Part shown: positions 25,934 to 34,318 of the stretch, piece after piece
Numbering within the stretch: the first letter of the stretch is position 1
Layout of the letters: each line of letters begins with the position of its first letter
NCBI RefSeq assembly: GCF_005239125.1
Contig: NZ_SZYE01000008.1
Coordinates: 1-46,305, forward strand
Length of the DNA stretch: 46,305 nucleotides
Reading direction: 5' to 3'
Source of the DNA: Cellulomonas hominis
GTDB lineage: Bacteria > Actinomycetota > Actinomycetes > Actinomycetales > Cellulomonadaceae
Translations under genes and position numbers: made by a program
The notes under the pieces: model-generated
What the model was told of the DNA's origin: nothing
Seen by the model: only the letters and a program-made list of their open reading frames with translations
Database searches by the model: none

Positions 25934-26554
25934 TCAGGCGAACCGGTCCGGGTCGCCCGCGCCCTCGCGGACCACCTCGGCGTAGCCCTCCGACCAGTCG
26001 ACGACCGTCGTCGGTTCCGCGGACACCTCGCCGGCCTCGATCACCGCGTCGACCACGTGGTCGAGCTCCTCCTTCACCGTCCAGCCGTCGGTCTGCGGCT
26101 CGGTGTCGCCCGGCAGGATCAGGGTCGAGGACAGCAGCGGCTCGCCGAGCTCGTGCAGGATCGCCTGCACGACCCGGGAGTCCGGGATGCGCACCCCCAC
26201 GGTCTTCTTCTTGGGGTGCGCGAGCCGCCGCGGCACCTCCTTGGTGGCCGGGAGGATGAACGTGTACGGCCCCGGCGTCGCGGCCTTGATCGCCCGGAAC
26301 GGCGCGTTGTCCAGCCGCACCAGCTGCCCGAGCTGCGCGAAGTCGGTGCACACGAGCGTGAAGTGGTGCTTGTCGGTCAGGTGCCGGATCGCGCGGATCC
26401 GGTCGGCCCCGGTGTGGCTCTCCATCCGGCAGCCGAGCGCGTACCCGGAGTCGGTGGGGTAGGCGATCAGGGCGTCGTCGCGCAGCAGCTGCACGATCTG
26501 GCCGATCGACCGGGCCTGAGGGTCGTGCGGGTGGACGTCGAAGAACCGGGCCAT
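25934..26554 (-). CDS. yciO: YciO, Sua5/YciO/YrdC family protein
   Basis: A 206-residue protein that follows the E. coli YciO pattern throughout: [14 protein letters not shown] at the start, [85 protein letters not shown] and VVREGAGD at the end. YrdC/TsaC makes threonylcarbamoyl-AMP for the t6A tRNA modification; YciO paralogues share the fold, and their cellular task is less certain. The identical length and motif wording favour YciO over TsaC. It probably shares a transcript with the neighbouring glycosylase and methyltransferase. Confidence 0.92.
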   Translation of the reverse strand: MARFFDVHPHDPQARSIGQIVQLLRDDALIAYPTDSGYALGCRMESHTGADRIRAIRHLTDKHHFTLVCTDFAQLGQLVRLDNAPFRAIKAATPGPYTFILPATKEVPRRLAHPKKKTVGVRIPDSRVVQAILHELGEPLLSSTLILPGDTEPQTDGWTVKEELDHVVDAVIEAGEVSAEPTTVVDWSEGYAEVVREGAGDPDRFA

Positions 26555-26601
26555 GCGACCGAGGGTGGCACGACGGCCGCGCGCCGACCACCCCGACGTG
26601 C

Positions 26602-27201
26602 TCAGCCCAGGACCGCCACCAGGAAGTCCGCGTCCGGCCCGAACGGCCGCAGGGCCCAGGTCGCGAACCGGTGCTGCACCGCGAACCCCGCCTCCCGGGC
26701 GTCGAGGTCCAGCGCGTCGAACGCGTACCCGCGGCCCGCGCCGAACCCGACGACCAGCCGGCCCCCGGGGGCCAGGTGCGCGCGGATCCGGCGCAGCACC
26801 TCCGCCTCGGTCCCGGGCGCGACGAACGTCAGGACGTTGCCGGCCATCACCGCGACGTCGAAGGGCTCGGCGACGCCCGCCGCGGGCAGGTCGAGCTCGG
26901 CGAGGTCGCCGACGTGCCAGTCGCCGGCGGGGTGGTCGGCGCGCGCGGCCGCGACGAGCACCGGGTCGACGTCCACGCCGACGACCGCGTGCCCGCGGCG
27001 CGCGAGCTCGCCGCCGACCCGGCCCGGACCGCAGCCGGCGTCCAGGACGCGGGACCCGCGGGGCACCATGGCGTCGATCATCCGCGCCTCGCCGGCCAGG
27101 TCGGCGCCCTCGGCGGCCATCGTGCGGAACCGCTCGACGTACCAGGTGGACCGGTCGGGGTTCTGCTGGCCGATCTGCTCCCAGCGGGTCGGCTGGCGCA
27201 T
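26602..27201 (-). CDS. Class I SAM-dependent methyltransferase
   Basis: A 199-residue Rossmann-fold methyltransferase. Motif I is [19 protein letters not shown], the acidic end of strand 2 is [11 protein letters not shown], motif II region DLAELDL, and [14 protein letters not shown] lies at the motif IV position. An N-terminal helix [21 protein letters not shown] precedes the fold, as in many small-molecule methyltransferases. ATG 27201 (MRQPTRWEQ) is preceded by aaggag, favouring it over the upstream GTG/ATG. The substrate is not predictable. Confidence 0.9.
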   Translation of the reverse strand: MRQPTRWEQIGQQNPDRSTWYVERFRTMAAEGADLAGEARMIDAMVPRGSRVLDAGCGPGRVGGELARRGHAVVGVDVDPVLVAAARADHPAGDWHVGDLAELDLPAAGVAEPFDVAVMAGNVLTFVAPGTEAEVLRRIRAHLAPGGRLVVGFGAGRGYAFDALDLDAREAGFAVQHRFATWALRPFGPDADFLVAVLG

Positions 27202-27265
27202 GGCGCTCCTTCGGACGGCGGCGGACGCGGGCGGCACCGAGCCTAGGGCCCGCACGGCGCCGCCT

Positions 27266-27730
27266 TCAGCGGTGGACGGCCTTCCGCGCCTTCTTCGCCG
27301 CCTGCACGCCCGCCTTCTTGGCCGACGACGTCAGGGTGTCGATCAGGTACGACGACGCGGCGCCGAGCATGATGACGTCCTTCGCGACCCCGATCCCGTC
27401 CGGGTTGGGGCGCGGGTCGCCGGGCCCGCGGTGCAGCGCCGGGGTGCGCAGGTACATGCCGACGAGCGCCGCGGAGAACGCCGTGAACCCGGTGGCGACG
27501 GCGACGCGCGGCAGCACGGGCACCAGCAGCGCCGCGCCGAGCCCGACCTCGGTGGCGGCCAGCGCCGTCGTGAACGTCTTCGGGTCCACGCCGGAGAGGA
27601 ACGGGTACGCGCCGGCCGCGGTGCCGTGCAGGCCCTTCGCGGTGTCCTCGTCGGCGCCGAGCTTGTCCAGGCCGGAGTTCAGGATGTAGGCGCCGGCGCC
27701 GAGGCGCAGCGGCAGGTGACGGAGCTTCAC
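27266..27730 (-). CDS. DoxX-like four-helix membrane protein
   Basis: A 154-residue protein with four hydrophobic segments in the DoxX/DoxD pattern: [20 protein letters not shown] at the N-terminus, [40 protein letters not shown] and a last segment [14 protein letters not shown], followed by a lysine-rich tail ([19 protein letters not shown]). GTG 27730 has gaggagga upstream and avoids a basic leader in the longer frame. Actinobacterial relatives (such as MRC complex DoxX) are linked to oxidative and thiol stress. First gene of the minus-strand run; divergent from the aldo/keto reductase gene. Confidence 0.8.
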   Translation of the reverse strand: MKLRHLPLRLGAGAYILNSGLDKLGADEDTAKGLHGTAAGAYPFLSGVDPKTFTTALAATEVGLGAALLVPVLPRVAVATGFTAFSAALVGMYLRTPALHRGPGDPRPNPDGIGVAKDVIMLGAASSYLIDTLTSSAKKAGVQAAKKARKAVHR

Positions 27731-27795
27731 GCGTCCTCCTCGAGGGTGGGGTGTCCTCCCGACGCTACGACCGCCCGCCCGGGATCGCAGCGCGA

Positions 27796-27829
27796 CGCCT
27801 TGACTTCGAGCGCGCTCCAAGGTGGAGCG
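27796..27829 (+). promoter_or_regulatory. MerR-type operator in the aldo/keto reductase promoter
   Basis: An imperfect dyad (cgccttgacttcgagcg, 27796-27812, against cgctccaaggtggagcg, 27813-27829; 11 of 17 pairs) sits between a consensus-like -35 TTGACT (27800-27805) and a -10 about 19 nt later (gagcgt, 27825-27830). A dyad in a lengthened spacer is the mark of MerR-family activators. The ATG follows only 8 nt after the -10, so the transcript is probably leaderless. Confidence 0.7.
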
Positions 27830-27838
27830 TCCTCACCC

Positions 27839-28861
27839 ATGAGCCTCACCACCCGCACCCTCGGCAGCGCCGCGCACGGCACCGCCCTCACCGTCTCCGC
27901 CCTCGGGCTCGGCTGCATGGGCATGTCCGAGTTCTACGGCGCGACGTCCGCGCCCGGGTCCGACCAGGAGCGCGAGTCGGTCGCGACGATCCACCGCGCC
28001 CTCGACCTCGGCGTCACGCTGCTGGACACCGCCGACATGTACGGCCCGCACACCAACGAGCGCCTGGTCGGCCGCGCGATCGCCGGCCGCCGGGACGAGG
28101 TCGTGCTCGCCACCAAGTTCGGCATCGTCCGGGACGCCGACCCGACCGTGACGAGCCGCGGCGTGGACGGCCGCCCCGAGTACGTGCGCGCCGCCCTCGA
28201 CGGCAGCCTGCAGCGGCTCGGCGTCGACCACGTGGACCTGTACTACATGCACCGGATGGACCCGAAGGTGCCCGTCGAAGACACGGTGGGGGCGCTCGCC
28301 GAGGCCGTCCAGGCGGGCAAGGTGCGGCACATCGGGCTGTCGGAGGCGGGGCCGGCGACGATCCGCCGGGCGCACGCCGTGCACCCGATCACCGCCGTGC
28401 AGACCGAGTACTCCCTGTGGACCCGGGACGTCGAGGCCGAGGTGCTGCCGACCCTGCGCGAGCTCGGCATCGGCCTGGTGCCGTACTCGCCGCTGGGCCG
28501 CGGGATGCTCACCGGGGCCATCGCGGCGCCGGACGACCTCGCGCCCGACGACTTCCGGCGCGCCAACCCCCGGTTCGCCGGCGAGGCGTTCGACGCCAAC
28601 CGCGCGCTGGTCGAGCGGGTCCAGGCGCTCGCGGCCGAGCGGGGCGTCACCGCGGCCCAGCTGGCGCTCGCGTGGGTCCTCGCCCAGGGCGAGGACGTGG
28701 TGCCGATCCCGGGCACCCGCCGGGTCCGCTACCTGGAGCAGAACGTCGCGGCCGCCGACGTCCGGCTCACCGCCGAGGACCTCGCGGCGCTCGCGGACGC
28801 CGTGCCGCCGCAGGCCGTCGTCGGTGACCGGTACCCCGACATGTCGACCATCGGGCGGTGA
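27839..28861 (+). CDS. Aldo/keto reductase
   Basis: A 340-residue NADPH-dependent reductase of the YajO/Tas-like branch, a TIM barrel. Seen: [32 protein letters not shown] with catalytic Asp and Tyr, VVLATKFG with the Lys, [10 protein letters not shown] with the His position, and the cofactor loop [17 protein letters not shown]. The substrate is probably a reactive aldehyde or ketone. The gene has a MerR-type operator inside its promoter and a MerR gene 7 nt downstream, so the two form an inducible detoxification unit. Confidence 0.94.
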   Translation: MSLTTRTLGSAAHGTALTVSALGLGCMGMSEFYGATSAPGSDQERESVATIHRALDLGVTLLDTADMYGPHTNERLVGRAIAGRRDEVVLATKFGIVRDADPTVTSRGVDGRPEYVRAALDGSLQRLGVDHVDLYYMHRMDPKVPVEDTVGALAEAVQAGKVRHIGLSEAGPATIRRAHAVHPITAVQTEYSLWTRDVEAEVLPTLRELGIGLVPYSPLGRGMLTGAIAAPDDLAPDDFRRANPRFAGEAFDANRALVERVQALAAERGVTAAQLALAWVLAQGEDVVPIPGTRRVRYLEQNVAAADVRLTAEDLAALADAVPPQAVVGDRYPDMSTIGR

Positions 28862-28868
28862 CCGGCGC

Positions 28869-29291
28869 ATGCTGAGGGGCGTGACCGAGGAGAGCCGCAC
28901 CCTCACCATCGCCGAGGCCGCCGCGGCGACCGGGCTGACCCCGCACACGCTGCGCTACTACGAGCGCGACGGGCTGCTGCTCGACGCCGTGGAGCGGGCG
29001 TCGTCCGGGCACCGCCGGTACACCGAGCGGGACCTCGGCTGGATCCACCTGCTCACCCGGCTCCGGGCCACCGGCATGCCGATCCGGGAGATCCGGGAGT
29101 ACGTCGACCTGGTCCGGCGGGGCGAGGGCACGGAGCCGGAGCGGATGGCGCTGCTGCAGGCGCACCGGGACGCGGTGCGGGCGCAGCTGGCGGAGGTCCA
29201 GGAGCACCTGGCGGCGATCGAGATGAAGATCGACGTGTACGCGGGGCGGCTCGGGTCCGGGCTGCCGGTGCCGGAGGCGGCGGCGGGCTGA
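28869..29291 (+). CDS. MerR family transcriptional regulator
   Basis: A 140-residue regulator: an N-terminal winged helix-turn-helix (LTIAEAAAATGLTPHTLRYYERDGLL), the wing (SGHRRYTERDLGWIHLL), then a long dimerisation helix (LLQAHRDAVRAQLAEVQEHLAAIEMKIDVY) and a short tail. There are no Cys pairs for metal sensing, so it senses another signal, as in the family members that govern aldo/keto reductases. ATG 28869 lies 7 nt after the reductase stop; GTG 28881 is an alternative with gagggg very close. The likely target is the operator at 27796-27829. Confidence 0.9.
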   Translation: MLRGVTEESRTLTIAEAAAATGLTPHTLRYYERDGLLLDAVERASSGHRRYTERDLGWIHLLTRLRATGMPIREIREYVDLVRRGEGTEPERMALLQAHRDAVRAQLAEVQEHLAAIEMKIDVYAGRLGSGLPVPEAAAG

Positions 29292-29314
29292 CGCCCCGCC
29301 GCCGGTCGCGGCCG

Positions 29315-29566
29315 TCACGGTCCGAGGAGCGCCGCGGGCACGACGGCGACGCCGTCGGGCCGCCGGTAGGCCTCGCGCCCGGTCGTCACGATCACGGCGT
29401 CGAGGAGCCGCGGACCGAGCTGCTCCCGGAGCCAGAGCAGCTGGCGCACGTCGTGTTCCCCGACGTCGGCGGCGAGCTTCACCTCGATGGCGACGACGTG
29501 GCCGTCGTCCCGGCTCACGACGAGGTCGATCTCGCGTTCGCCGCCCTTGGTCCGGAGGTGGCCCAC
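29315..29566 (-). pseudogene. C-terminal relic of a DUF4143 ATPase
   Basis: The 83 residues (TKGGEREIDLVV, VVAIEVKLAADVGEHDVRQL, LDAVIVTTGREAYRRPDGVAVVPAALLGP) are the C-terminal PD-(D/E)XK-like end of DUF4143 ATP-binding proteins, which are normally about 400 residues with an N-terminal AAA domain. The same frame upstream of 29566 carries about 16 more codons and then a TAG near 29608. The AAA domain is missing and no continuation is seen in other frames. An imperfect direct repeat (gctacaaatcggcgg at 29589 and gctacagatcgtcgg at 29615) lies at the broken end. Such ATPases often sit in accessory regions; here only the tail remains. Confidence 0.75.
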
Positions 29567-29652
29567 GGTCGCCTCGGCACCCTGACCTACGCTACAAATC
29601 GGCGGACCGCTGGGCTACAGATCGTCGGCATCGTCGACGGTGGCCCGGCGCG

Positions 29653-31737
29653 TCACACCCGTGCGAGGTGCCCCGGTCGCACGTCGTAGTCCCCGGGCTC
29701 GAGCAGCACCTCGCCCCGCCCGCCGGTGAGCGCGCGCAGGTCGAGGGCGTACCGGACCACCTCCGCCTCGGGCACCACCGCCTCGATGCGGACGCGGCCG
29801 TCGTCGGTCGTGCTGCTCGCGCTGATCCGGCCCCGCCGCCCGGACAGGTCGCCGAGCACGTCGCCCTGCACCTCGGGCGGTGCGACGACCGTCACCCGCA
29901 GCGTCGGCTCCAGCAGCACGGTGCCGGCGGCGGCGAGCGCCGCCCGGACGCCCGCGGCCGCCGCGGTGCGGAACGCCATGTCGGAGGAGTCCACGGCGTG
30001 CGCCCTGCCGTCGTAGACCTCGACCTGCACGTCCACGACGGGGTGCCCGAGCGGCCCGCCGGCGGCCAGCGCCTCGGCGGCGCCGCGCTCGACGGCCGGC
30101 AGGTAGGACCGCGGGACCGCGCCGCCGACCACCGAGTCCACGAACGCGAACCCCGACCCGGGCGGCAGCGGGCTGAGCCGCAGCTGCACGACCGCGAACT
30201 GCCCGTGGCCACCGGACTGCTTCTTCAGCCGGCCCTCGGCCTCCGCCGGCCGGGCGATCGTCTCCCGGTAGGCGATCCGCACCGGCTCGGTGGTGACGTG
30301 CACGCCGAACACGCGGGCCAGCCGCTCGACGGCCACCGCGAGGTGCGCGTCCCCGAGCCCGCGCAGCACGGCCTGGTGCGCGGTGCGCTCGACCACCAGC
30401 GTGGGGTCCTCGGCCGCGAGCCGGGTGAGCGCCCCGGACAGCTTGTCGTCGTCGGCCTGGCTCACCGGGACCAGCGCGACGCCGAGCACCGGCGGCCGGG
30501 CGGGCAGGGTGGCGGGCCGGACCGGCTGCGCCCGCGACGCGAGCAGGGTGCCGGTCGGCGCGGAGCCGAGCTTGGCGACGGCCGCGATCCCGCCGGCGGC
30601 GACGGCGTCGACCGGCAGGTGCTCGCGGCCGCGCAGCCGGAACAGGCCGTGCAGCCGCTCCTCGGCGCCCGTCGTGGTGCTGACGAGCCGGTCCCCGGAC
30701 CGCACGGTGCCGGACAGCACCTTGAACACGGACACCTGCCCGACGAACGGGTCGGCGACCGTGCGGAACACGTGGAGCACCGTCTCGGCGTCCGGGTCGG
30801 CGGGCAGGTCGGTCTCCGCGCCGTCCTCGGGTCCCCCGCCCCCGACCCGCAGCCGGGCCGGCCGGTCGATCGGGGCGGGGCCGATCTCGCACACCAGGTC
30901 CGCGAGCCGGTCGATCCCGACGCCGGTGGCCGCGGACGCGACCAGCACGGGCACCGCACCGCCGGACGCGACCTCGCGGGCCAGGGTCCGCTCGAGGTCC
31001 GCCGGCCCGGGCTCCTCCCCGGACAGGTACTGCTCCAGCTGGTCGTCGTCGTGCGCGACGATCTCCTCCGTCACCTCGCCGTGCAGCCGGTGCTCCTCGT
31101 CCGCCACGTCGGCTGGCAGGTCGCAGTCCCGGTGCCGGCCGTCCGCGCCGTAGTCGAGGCCCCGGTCGGACAGCACGTCGGCGACGCCGTGCAGCGCCTG
31201 CTCCTCGCCGAGCGGGAGCTCCAGCGGCAGCACCGCGGCGGGGTCGTGGCCGGTGCGCGCGGCCAGGTCGCGCACCTGGTCGAGCACCCGGTGGAAGTCG
31301 GCGCGGGCGCGGTCCTCCTGGGAGACGACGACGAGGCGGGGGATCCCCGCCTCGTCGCACCGCCGCCACGCCGCCTCCGTCCCGGACTGGACCCCGTCGA
31401 CGGCGCTCACCACCACCACCGCGAGGTCCGCGACCGCGAGCGCCGCGTCCACCGCCCCCGCGAAGTCCGGCGACCCCGGGGTGTCCATCAGGGTGATCCG
31501 GTGCGGGCTGCCCTGGCTGCACGTCCAGTCGAGGTCGGCCACTCCGAGCGCCACGGAGGAGCCGCGCGCCACCTCCTCGGGCTCGTGGTCGCAGACCGTC
31601 GAGCCGTCCTCGACCCGCCCGGCGCGGGGGACGGCCCCCGCGCGCAGCAGCAGGGCCTCGGCGAGCGTCGTCTTGCCGGATCCGGCGTGGCCGACGAGGG
31701 CCACGTTGCGGACCGTCGGCCTCGTTGCCGCGTCCAT
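29653..31737 (-). CDS. Elongation factor G-like protein (EF-G2 family)
   Basis: A 694-residue translational-GTPase homologue with all five EF-G domains in outline. The P-loop is GHAGSGKT (16-23) and G3 is DTPG (85-88). The guanine-specificity motif NKxD is replaced by SQED (139-142). Domain II (VFKVLSGTVRSGDRLVS), domain III, domain IV (GGHGQFAVVQLRLSPL, FVDSVVGGAVPRSYLPAVERG) and domain V (RGRISASSTTDDGRVRIEAVVPEAEVVRYALDLRALTGGRG) are recognisable. ATG 31737 follows aagga. Mycobacterial EF-G2 homologues have been reported not to replace EF-G1; the role is unclear. It stands alone downstream of a strong terminator. Confidence 0.92.
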   Translation of the reverse strand: MDAATRPTVRNVALVGHAGSGKTTLAEALLLRAGAVPRAGRVEDGSTVCDHEPEEVARGSSVALGVADLDWTCSQGSPHRITLMDTPGSPDFAGAVDAALAVADLAVVVVSAVDGVQSGTEAAWRRCDEAGIPRLVVVSQEDRARADFHRVLDQVRDLAARTGHDPAAVLPLELPLGEEQALHGVADVLSDRGLDYGADGRHRDCDLPADVADEEHRLHGEVTEEIVAHDDDQLEQYLSGEEPGPADLERTLAREVASGGAVPVLVASAATGVGIDRLADLVCEIGPAPIDRPARLRVGGGGPEDGAETDLPADPDAETVLHVFRTVADPFVGQVSVFKVLSGTVRSGDRLVSTTTGAEERLHGLFRLRGREHLPVDAVAAGGIAAVAKLGSAPTGTLLASRAQPVRPATLPARPPVLGVALVPVSQADDDKLSGALTRLAAEDPTLVVERTAHQAVLRGLGDAHLAVAVERLARVFGVHVTTEPVRIAYRETIARPAEAEGRLKKQSGGHGQFAVVQLRLSPLPPGSGFAFVDSVVGGAVPRSYLPAVERGAAEALAAGGPLGHPVVDVQVEVYDGRAHAVDSSDMAFRTAAAAGVRAALAAAGTVLLEPTLRVTVVAPPEVQGDVLGDLSGRRGRISASSTTDDGRVRIEAVVPEAEVVRYALDLRALTGGRGEVLLEPGDYDVRPGHLARV

Positions 31738-31797
31738 CGCACGTCCTTCGGGATCGGTGCCGGGACGGCCAGGCTATCCACGCGGGTCGCGGGAAAG

Positions 31798-31835
31798 ACA
31801 GGGACCTCGGCCGCTGGTGCGACCGAGGTCCCTGT
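31798..31835 (-). terminator. Intrinsic terminator after the FKBP gene
   Basis: Arms acagggacctcgg (31798-31810) and ccgaggtccctgt (31823-31835) are perfect 13-bp complements with a 12-nt loop. On the minus strand the hairpin is followed directly by ctttcc, the nearest thing to a U tract in this window. It lies 24 nt after the FKBP stop. Confidence 0.8.
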
Positions 31836-31859
31836 GCTGCGTGCCCCGCGGGGCGGGTG

Positions 31860-32789
31860 TCAGGACGCGGCGAGGATGTCCACCACGAAGATCAGGGTGG
31901 AGTTGGCCGGGATGCTGCCCGACTCCTTGTCGCCGTAGCCCAGCGCGGGCGGGACGATCAGCAGCACCTGGCTGCCGACGGTCTGGCCCACCAGGCCCTG
32001 CTGCCAGCCCTGGATGACGTTGCTCAGCGGGAAGGTCGTGGCCGAGCCCCGCTCCCACGACGAGTCGAACGCCGTGCCGTCCCACAGCCAGCCGCTGTAC
32101 TGCACGGTGAGGGTCTGGCCCGCCTCGACCGGAGCCCCGGCGCCCTGGATCAGCGGCTGGACGACCAGGTCGGTCGGCGGGTCGGTCTCGAGCGGCTCGA
32201 CGGACGGCGTGCCGTCCTCGGCCAGGGTGATGGTCGGCAGGCCCTCGGGCAGCGGGGTCACCGCGGTGCCCTCGGCGCGGTCGGGGACGGCCTCCGTGGA
32301 GACGACCTCGACGGCGAGCAGCGAGGTGGCGTCCGACGCCGGGTTCGCGAACAGGATGCGCGCGCCGACCTGCTGGCCGACGAGCTGCTCGAGCAGCACC
32401 GGGGGCAGGTTGTCGCTGGTCGCGAGGTACTGCTGCGGCTCGGCGCCGTAGGTGCCGCCGAGGGTGCTGCCGTCCTCGCCGCTCACGGCGGCGATGTCCA
32501 CGGTGACCAGGTCGCCCTCGGCGACGGCGGCGCCGGTGCCGGGGGTGACGACCCGCGCGACCGGGGCCGAGACGGTGAACGGCTGCTCGAAGTCGAAGGT
32601 CGGCTCCTGGCCGGCCTCGGCCGTCAGGGTCACGGCGTCGAGGGCGGCGACGTCCTCGGCGGACGCCGTCGCGGCAGCCGTGGCCGTCGGGGAGGCGCTG
32701 GGGGAGGTGGAGTCGTCCGAGCCCCCGTCGCTGCACGCGGCGAGCAGCAGCAGGGAGGCGGCGAGGAGGGTGGCTGCCGTACGGCGCAC
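31860..32789 (-). CDS. FKBP-type peptidyl-prolyl isomerase lipoprotein with two FKBP domains
   Basis: A 309-residue lipoprotein: signal peptide with lipobox LLAAC (Cys19), a Ser/Thr/Ala linker, a first FKBP-like domain at about 80-180 and a second at about 215-309. The second has the full signature (GQTLTVQYSGWLWDGTAFDSSWERG, FPLSNVIQGWQQGLVGQTVGSQVLLIVPPALGYGD, STLIFVVDIL). The first keeps only the frame (GDLVTVDIAAVSGEDGSTLGGTYG) and lacks the aromatic pocket residues. It should assist folding of secreted proteins at the outer face of the membrane. GTG 32789 has aagga upstream. Confidence 0.93.
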   Translation of the reverse strand: MRRTAATLLAASLLLLAACSDGGSDDSTSPSASPTATAAATASAEDVAALDAVTLTAEAGQEPTFDFEQPFTVSAPVARVVTPGTGAAVAEGDLVTVDIAAVSGEDGSTLGGTYGAEPQQYLATSDNLPPVLLEQLVGQQVGARILFANPASDATSLLAVEVVSTEAVPDRAEGTAVTPLPEGLPTITLAEDGTPSVEPLETDPPTDLVVQPLIQGAGAPVEAGQTLTVQYSGWLWDGTAFDSSWERGSATTFPLSNVIQGWQQGLVGQTVGSQVLLIVPPALGYGDKESGSIPANSTLIFVVDILAAS

Positions 32790-32851
32790 GTGCTCGTCCT
32801 TCGATCGGGTTCGGTGGCGGTGGGCCATCGTAGGCGCCCCCGCTGTGACAC

Positions 32852-32873
32852 TCCCGGGCCCGGTGGCCCGGGA
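32852..32873 (-). terminator. Hairpin after the HxlR gene
   Basis: Arms tcccgggcc (32852-32860) and ggcccggga (32865-32873) are perfect 9-bp complements around cggt, 8 nt after the HxlR stop codon on the minus strand. Confidence 0.55.
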
Positions 32874-32880
32874 CGGCGGC

Positions 32881-33276
32881 TCAGGCGCGGGCGACCATCG
32901 TGTCCGCGTGCCGCACGATCCAGCCCATCAGCGGCAGGAGGTGGTCGGCGAGCTCGCGGCCGAGCGGCGTCAGCGAGTAGTCGACCCGGGGCGGGATGGA
33001 CGGTGTGGCCTCGCGGAGCACCAGACCGTCGGCCTCCAGGGTGCGGAGCGTGGAGGCGAGCATCTTCTCGCTGATGCCCTCGACGAGCCGGCGCAGCTCG
33101 CCCCAGCGCAGCGTCCGCTCGGAGAGCGCGACCAGCACCAGCACGCCCCACTTGCTGGTGACGTGGTCGAGGACCACCCGGCTCGGGCACGCGGACGCGA
33201 GCACGCCGTCCGTGAGCAGGTCGCCCAGGACCGATCCGGAGACCGTCGGGGCTGTGTCCTCGATGCTTACCGCCAT
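32881..33276 (-). CDS. HxlR family transcriptional regulator
   Basis: A 131-residue winged helix-turn-helix protein of the HxlR type. Cys30 in ASACPSRVVLDHVTSKWGVLVL is at the position of the redox-sensing Cys of QorR/HypR-like members. The recognition region is ELRRLVEGISEKMLASTLRTLEADGLVLRE and the wing is PPRVDYSLTPLGREL. It is transcribed divergently from a QorB-like reductase, the standard arrangement in which the regulator represses the quinone reductase until oxidised or alkylated. A candidate operator lies directly before its start codon. Confidence 0.93.
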   Translation of the reverse strand: MAVSIEDTAPTVSGSVLGDLLTDGVLASACPSRVVLDHVTSKWGVLVLVALSERTLRWGELRRLVEGISEKMLASTLRTLEADGLVLREATPSIPPRVDYSLTPLGRELADHLLPLMGWIVRHADTMVARA

Positions 33277-33280
33277 GCCA

Positions 33281-33303
33281 GTACCTTACGCGAAAGTGGG
33301 TAC
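33281..33303. promoter_or_regulatory. Candidate HxlR operator between the divergent regulator and reductase genes
   Basis: Half-sites gtacc (33281-33285) and ggtac (33299-33303) are inverted and separated by 13 nt, the shape of HxlR/QorR boxes. The site ends 5 nt before the ATG of the regulator gene. Confidence 0.55.
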
Positions 33304-33396
33304 CGGCCACCGGGAAGGGTGGGCCGTGCCGCGCCGTTGGTGGTGGTGCCGGACGCGTCAGGCGCCCGGCCACGTCCCACCCGGAGGAGTCCCACC

Positions 33397-34260
33397 ATGT
33401 CGATCGTCGTCACCGGAGCCACCGGCCACCTCGGCCGCCTCGTCGTCACCCACCTGCTCGCCGACGGCGTCCCGGCCGACCGGATCGTCGCCGCGGGCCG
33501 CCGCACGGAGACGCTCGCCGACCTCGCGGAGCGCGGCGTGCGCGTCGCGACCCTGGACTACGGGCAGCCGGAGACGATCAGCGCCGCGCTGGCGGGTGCC
33601 GAGACCGTGCTCCTGGTGTCGGGCAGCGAGGTCGGGCAGCGCGTCGACCAGCACCGCGCCGTCATCGACGCGGCGAAGGCCGAGGGCGTCGGCCGGCTCG
33701 TCTACACGTCCGCGCCGCACGCGGACACGTCGCCGCTGGTGCTCGCGCCCGAGCACAAGGCCACCGAGGAGATCCTCCGCGCGTCCGGCCTGACCTTCAC
33801 GATCCTGCGCAACGGCTGGTACACCGAGAACTACCTCGGCGACGTGCAGCAGGCGCGCGAGACGGGCGAGATCGTCGGCGCGTTCGGCGACGGCCGCGTG
33901 GCCTCCGCGCCGCGCGACGACTTCGCCGCCGCGGCCGCGGTCGTGCTGCGCACCGAGGGCCACGACGACGCGGTCTACGAGCTGTCCGGTGACGAGGCGT
34001 GGGGCTTCGACGACCTCGCCGCCGCGGCCTCGGAGCTGCTGGGTCGCCCGGTGACCTACCGCGCGGTGTCCTCCGAGCAGCGCCGCGCCGACCTGGCCGC
34101 CGCCGGGCTGGACGAGGGGACGGTCGGCTTCGTCGTCGCCCTCGAGGAGAACACCCGCGACGGCCTGCTGGCCGAGACGCCCGGCGACCTGTCCCGCCTG
34201 ATCGGGCGCCCGACCACCCCGCTGGTCGACGCCCTCCGCGCCGCGCTCGCCCAGGCCTGA
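33397..34260 (+). CDS. NAD(P)H-binding quinone reductase-like protein (QorB/NmrA type)
   Basis: A 287-residue atypical SDR: N-terminal cofactor motif TGATGHLGRLV (residues 6-16), then RIVAAGRRTETLADL, DYGQPETI, ETVLLVSGSEVGQRV, LVYTSAPHADTSPL, and ILRNGWYTENYLG, which is the hallmark of QorB (quinone oxidoreductase 2) proteins. ATG 33397 is preceded by ggaggag. The adjacent HxlR regulator and operator suggest induction by electrophiles such as quinones or diamide. Confidence 0.92.
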   Translation: MSIVVTGATGHLGRLVVTHLLADGVPADRIVAAGRRTETLADLAERGVRVATLDYGQPETISAALAGAETVLLVSGSEVGQRVDQHRAVIDAAKAEGVGRLVYTSAPHADTSPLVLAPEHKATEEILRASGLTFTILRNGWYTENYLGDVQQARETGEIVGAFGDGRVASAPRDDFAAAAAVVLRTEGHDDAVYELSGDEAWGFDDLAAAASELLGRPVTYRAVSSEQRRADLAAAGLDEGTVGFVVALEENTRDGLLAETPGDLSRLIGRPTTPLVDALRAALAQA

Positions 34261-34269
34261 CGCGCCCGG

Positions 34270-34298
34270 CCGGCCGCTCCGGATGCCGGGGCGGCCGG
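34270..34298 (+). terminator. Hairpin after the QorB-like gene
   Basis: Arms ccggccgctcc (34270-34280) and ggggcggccgg (34288-34298) pair at ten positions plus one mismatch, 9 nt after the stop. Confidence 0.5.
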
Positions 34299-34318
34299 TC
34301 GGTGTGAGGCTCGATCGC

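Noticed and set aside
25934-26554. TsaC/Sua5 threonylcarbamoyl-AMP synthase
   Set aside because: Length and wording of the motifs follow YciO throughout; TsaC-specific features and the Sua5 C-terminal domain are absent.
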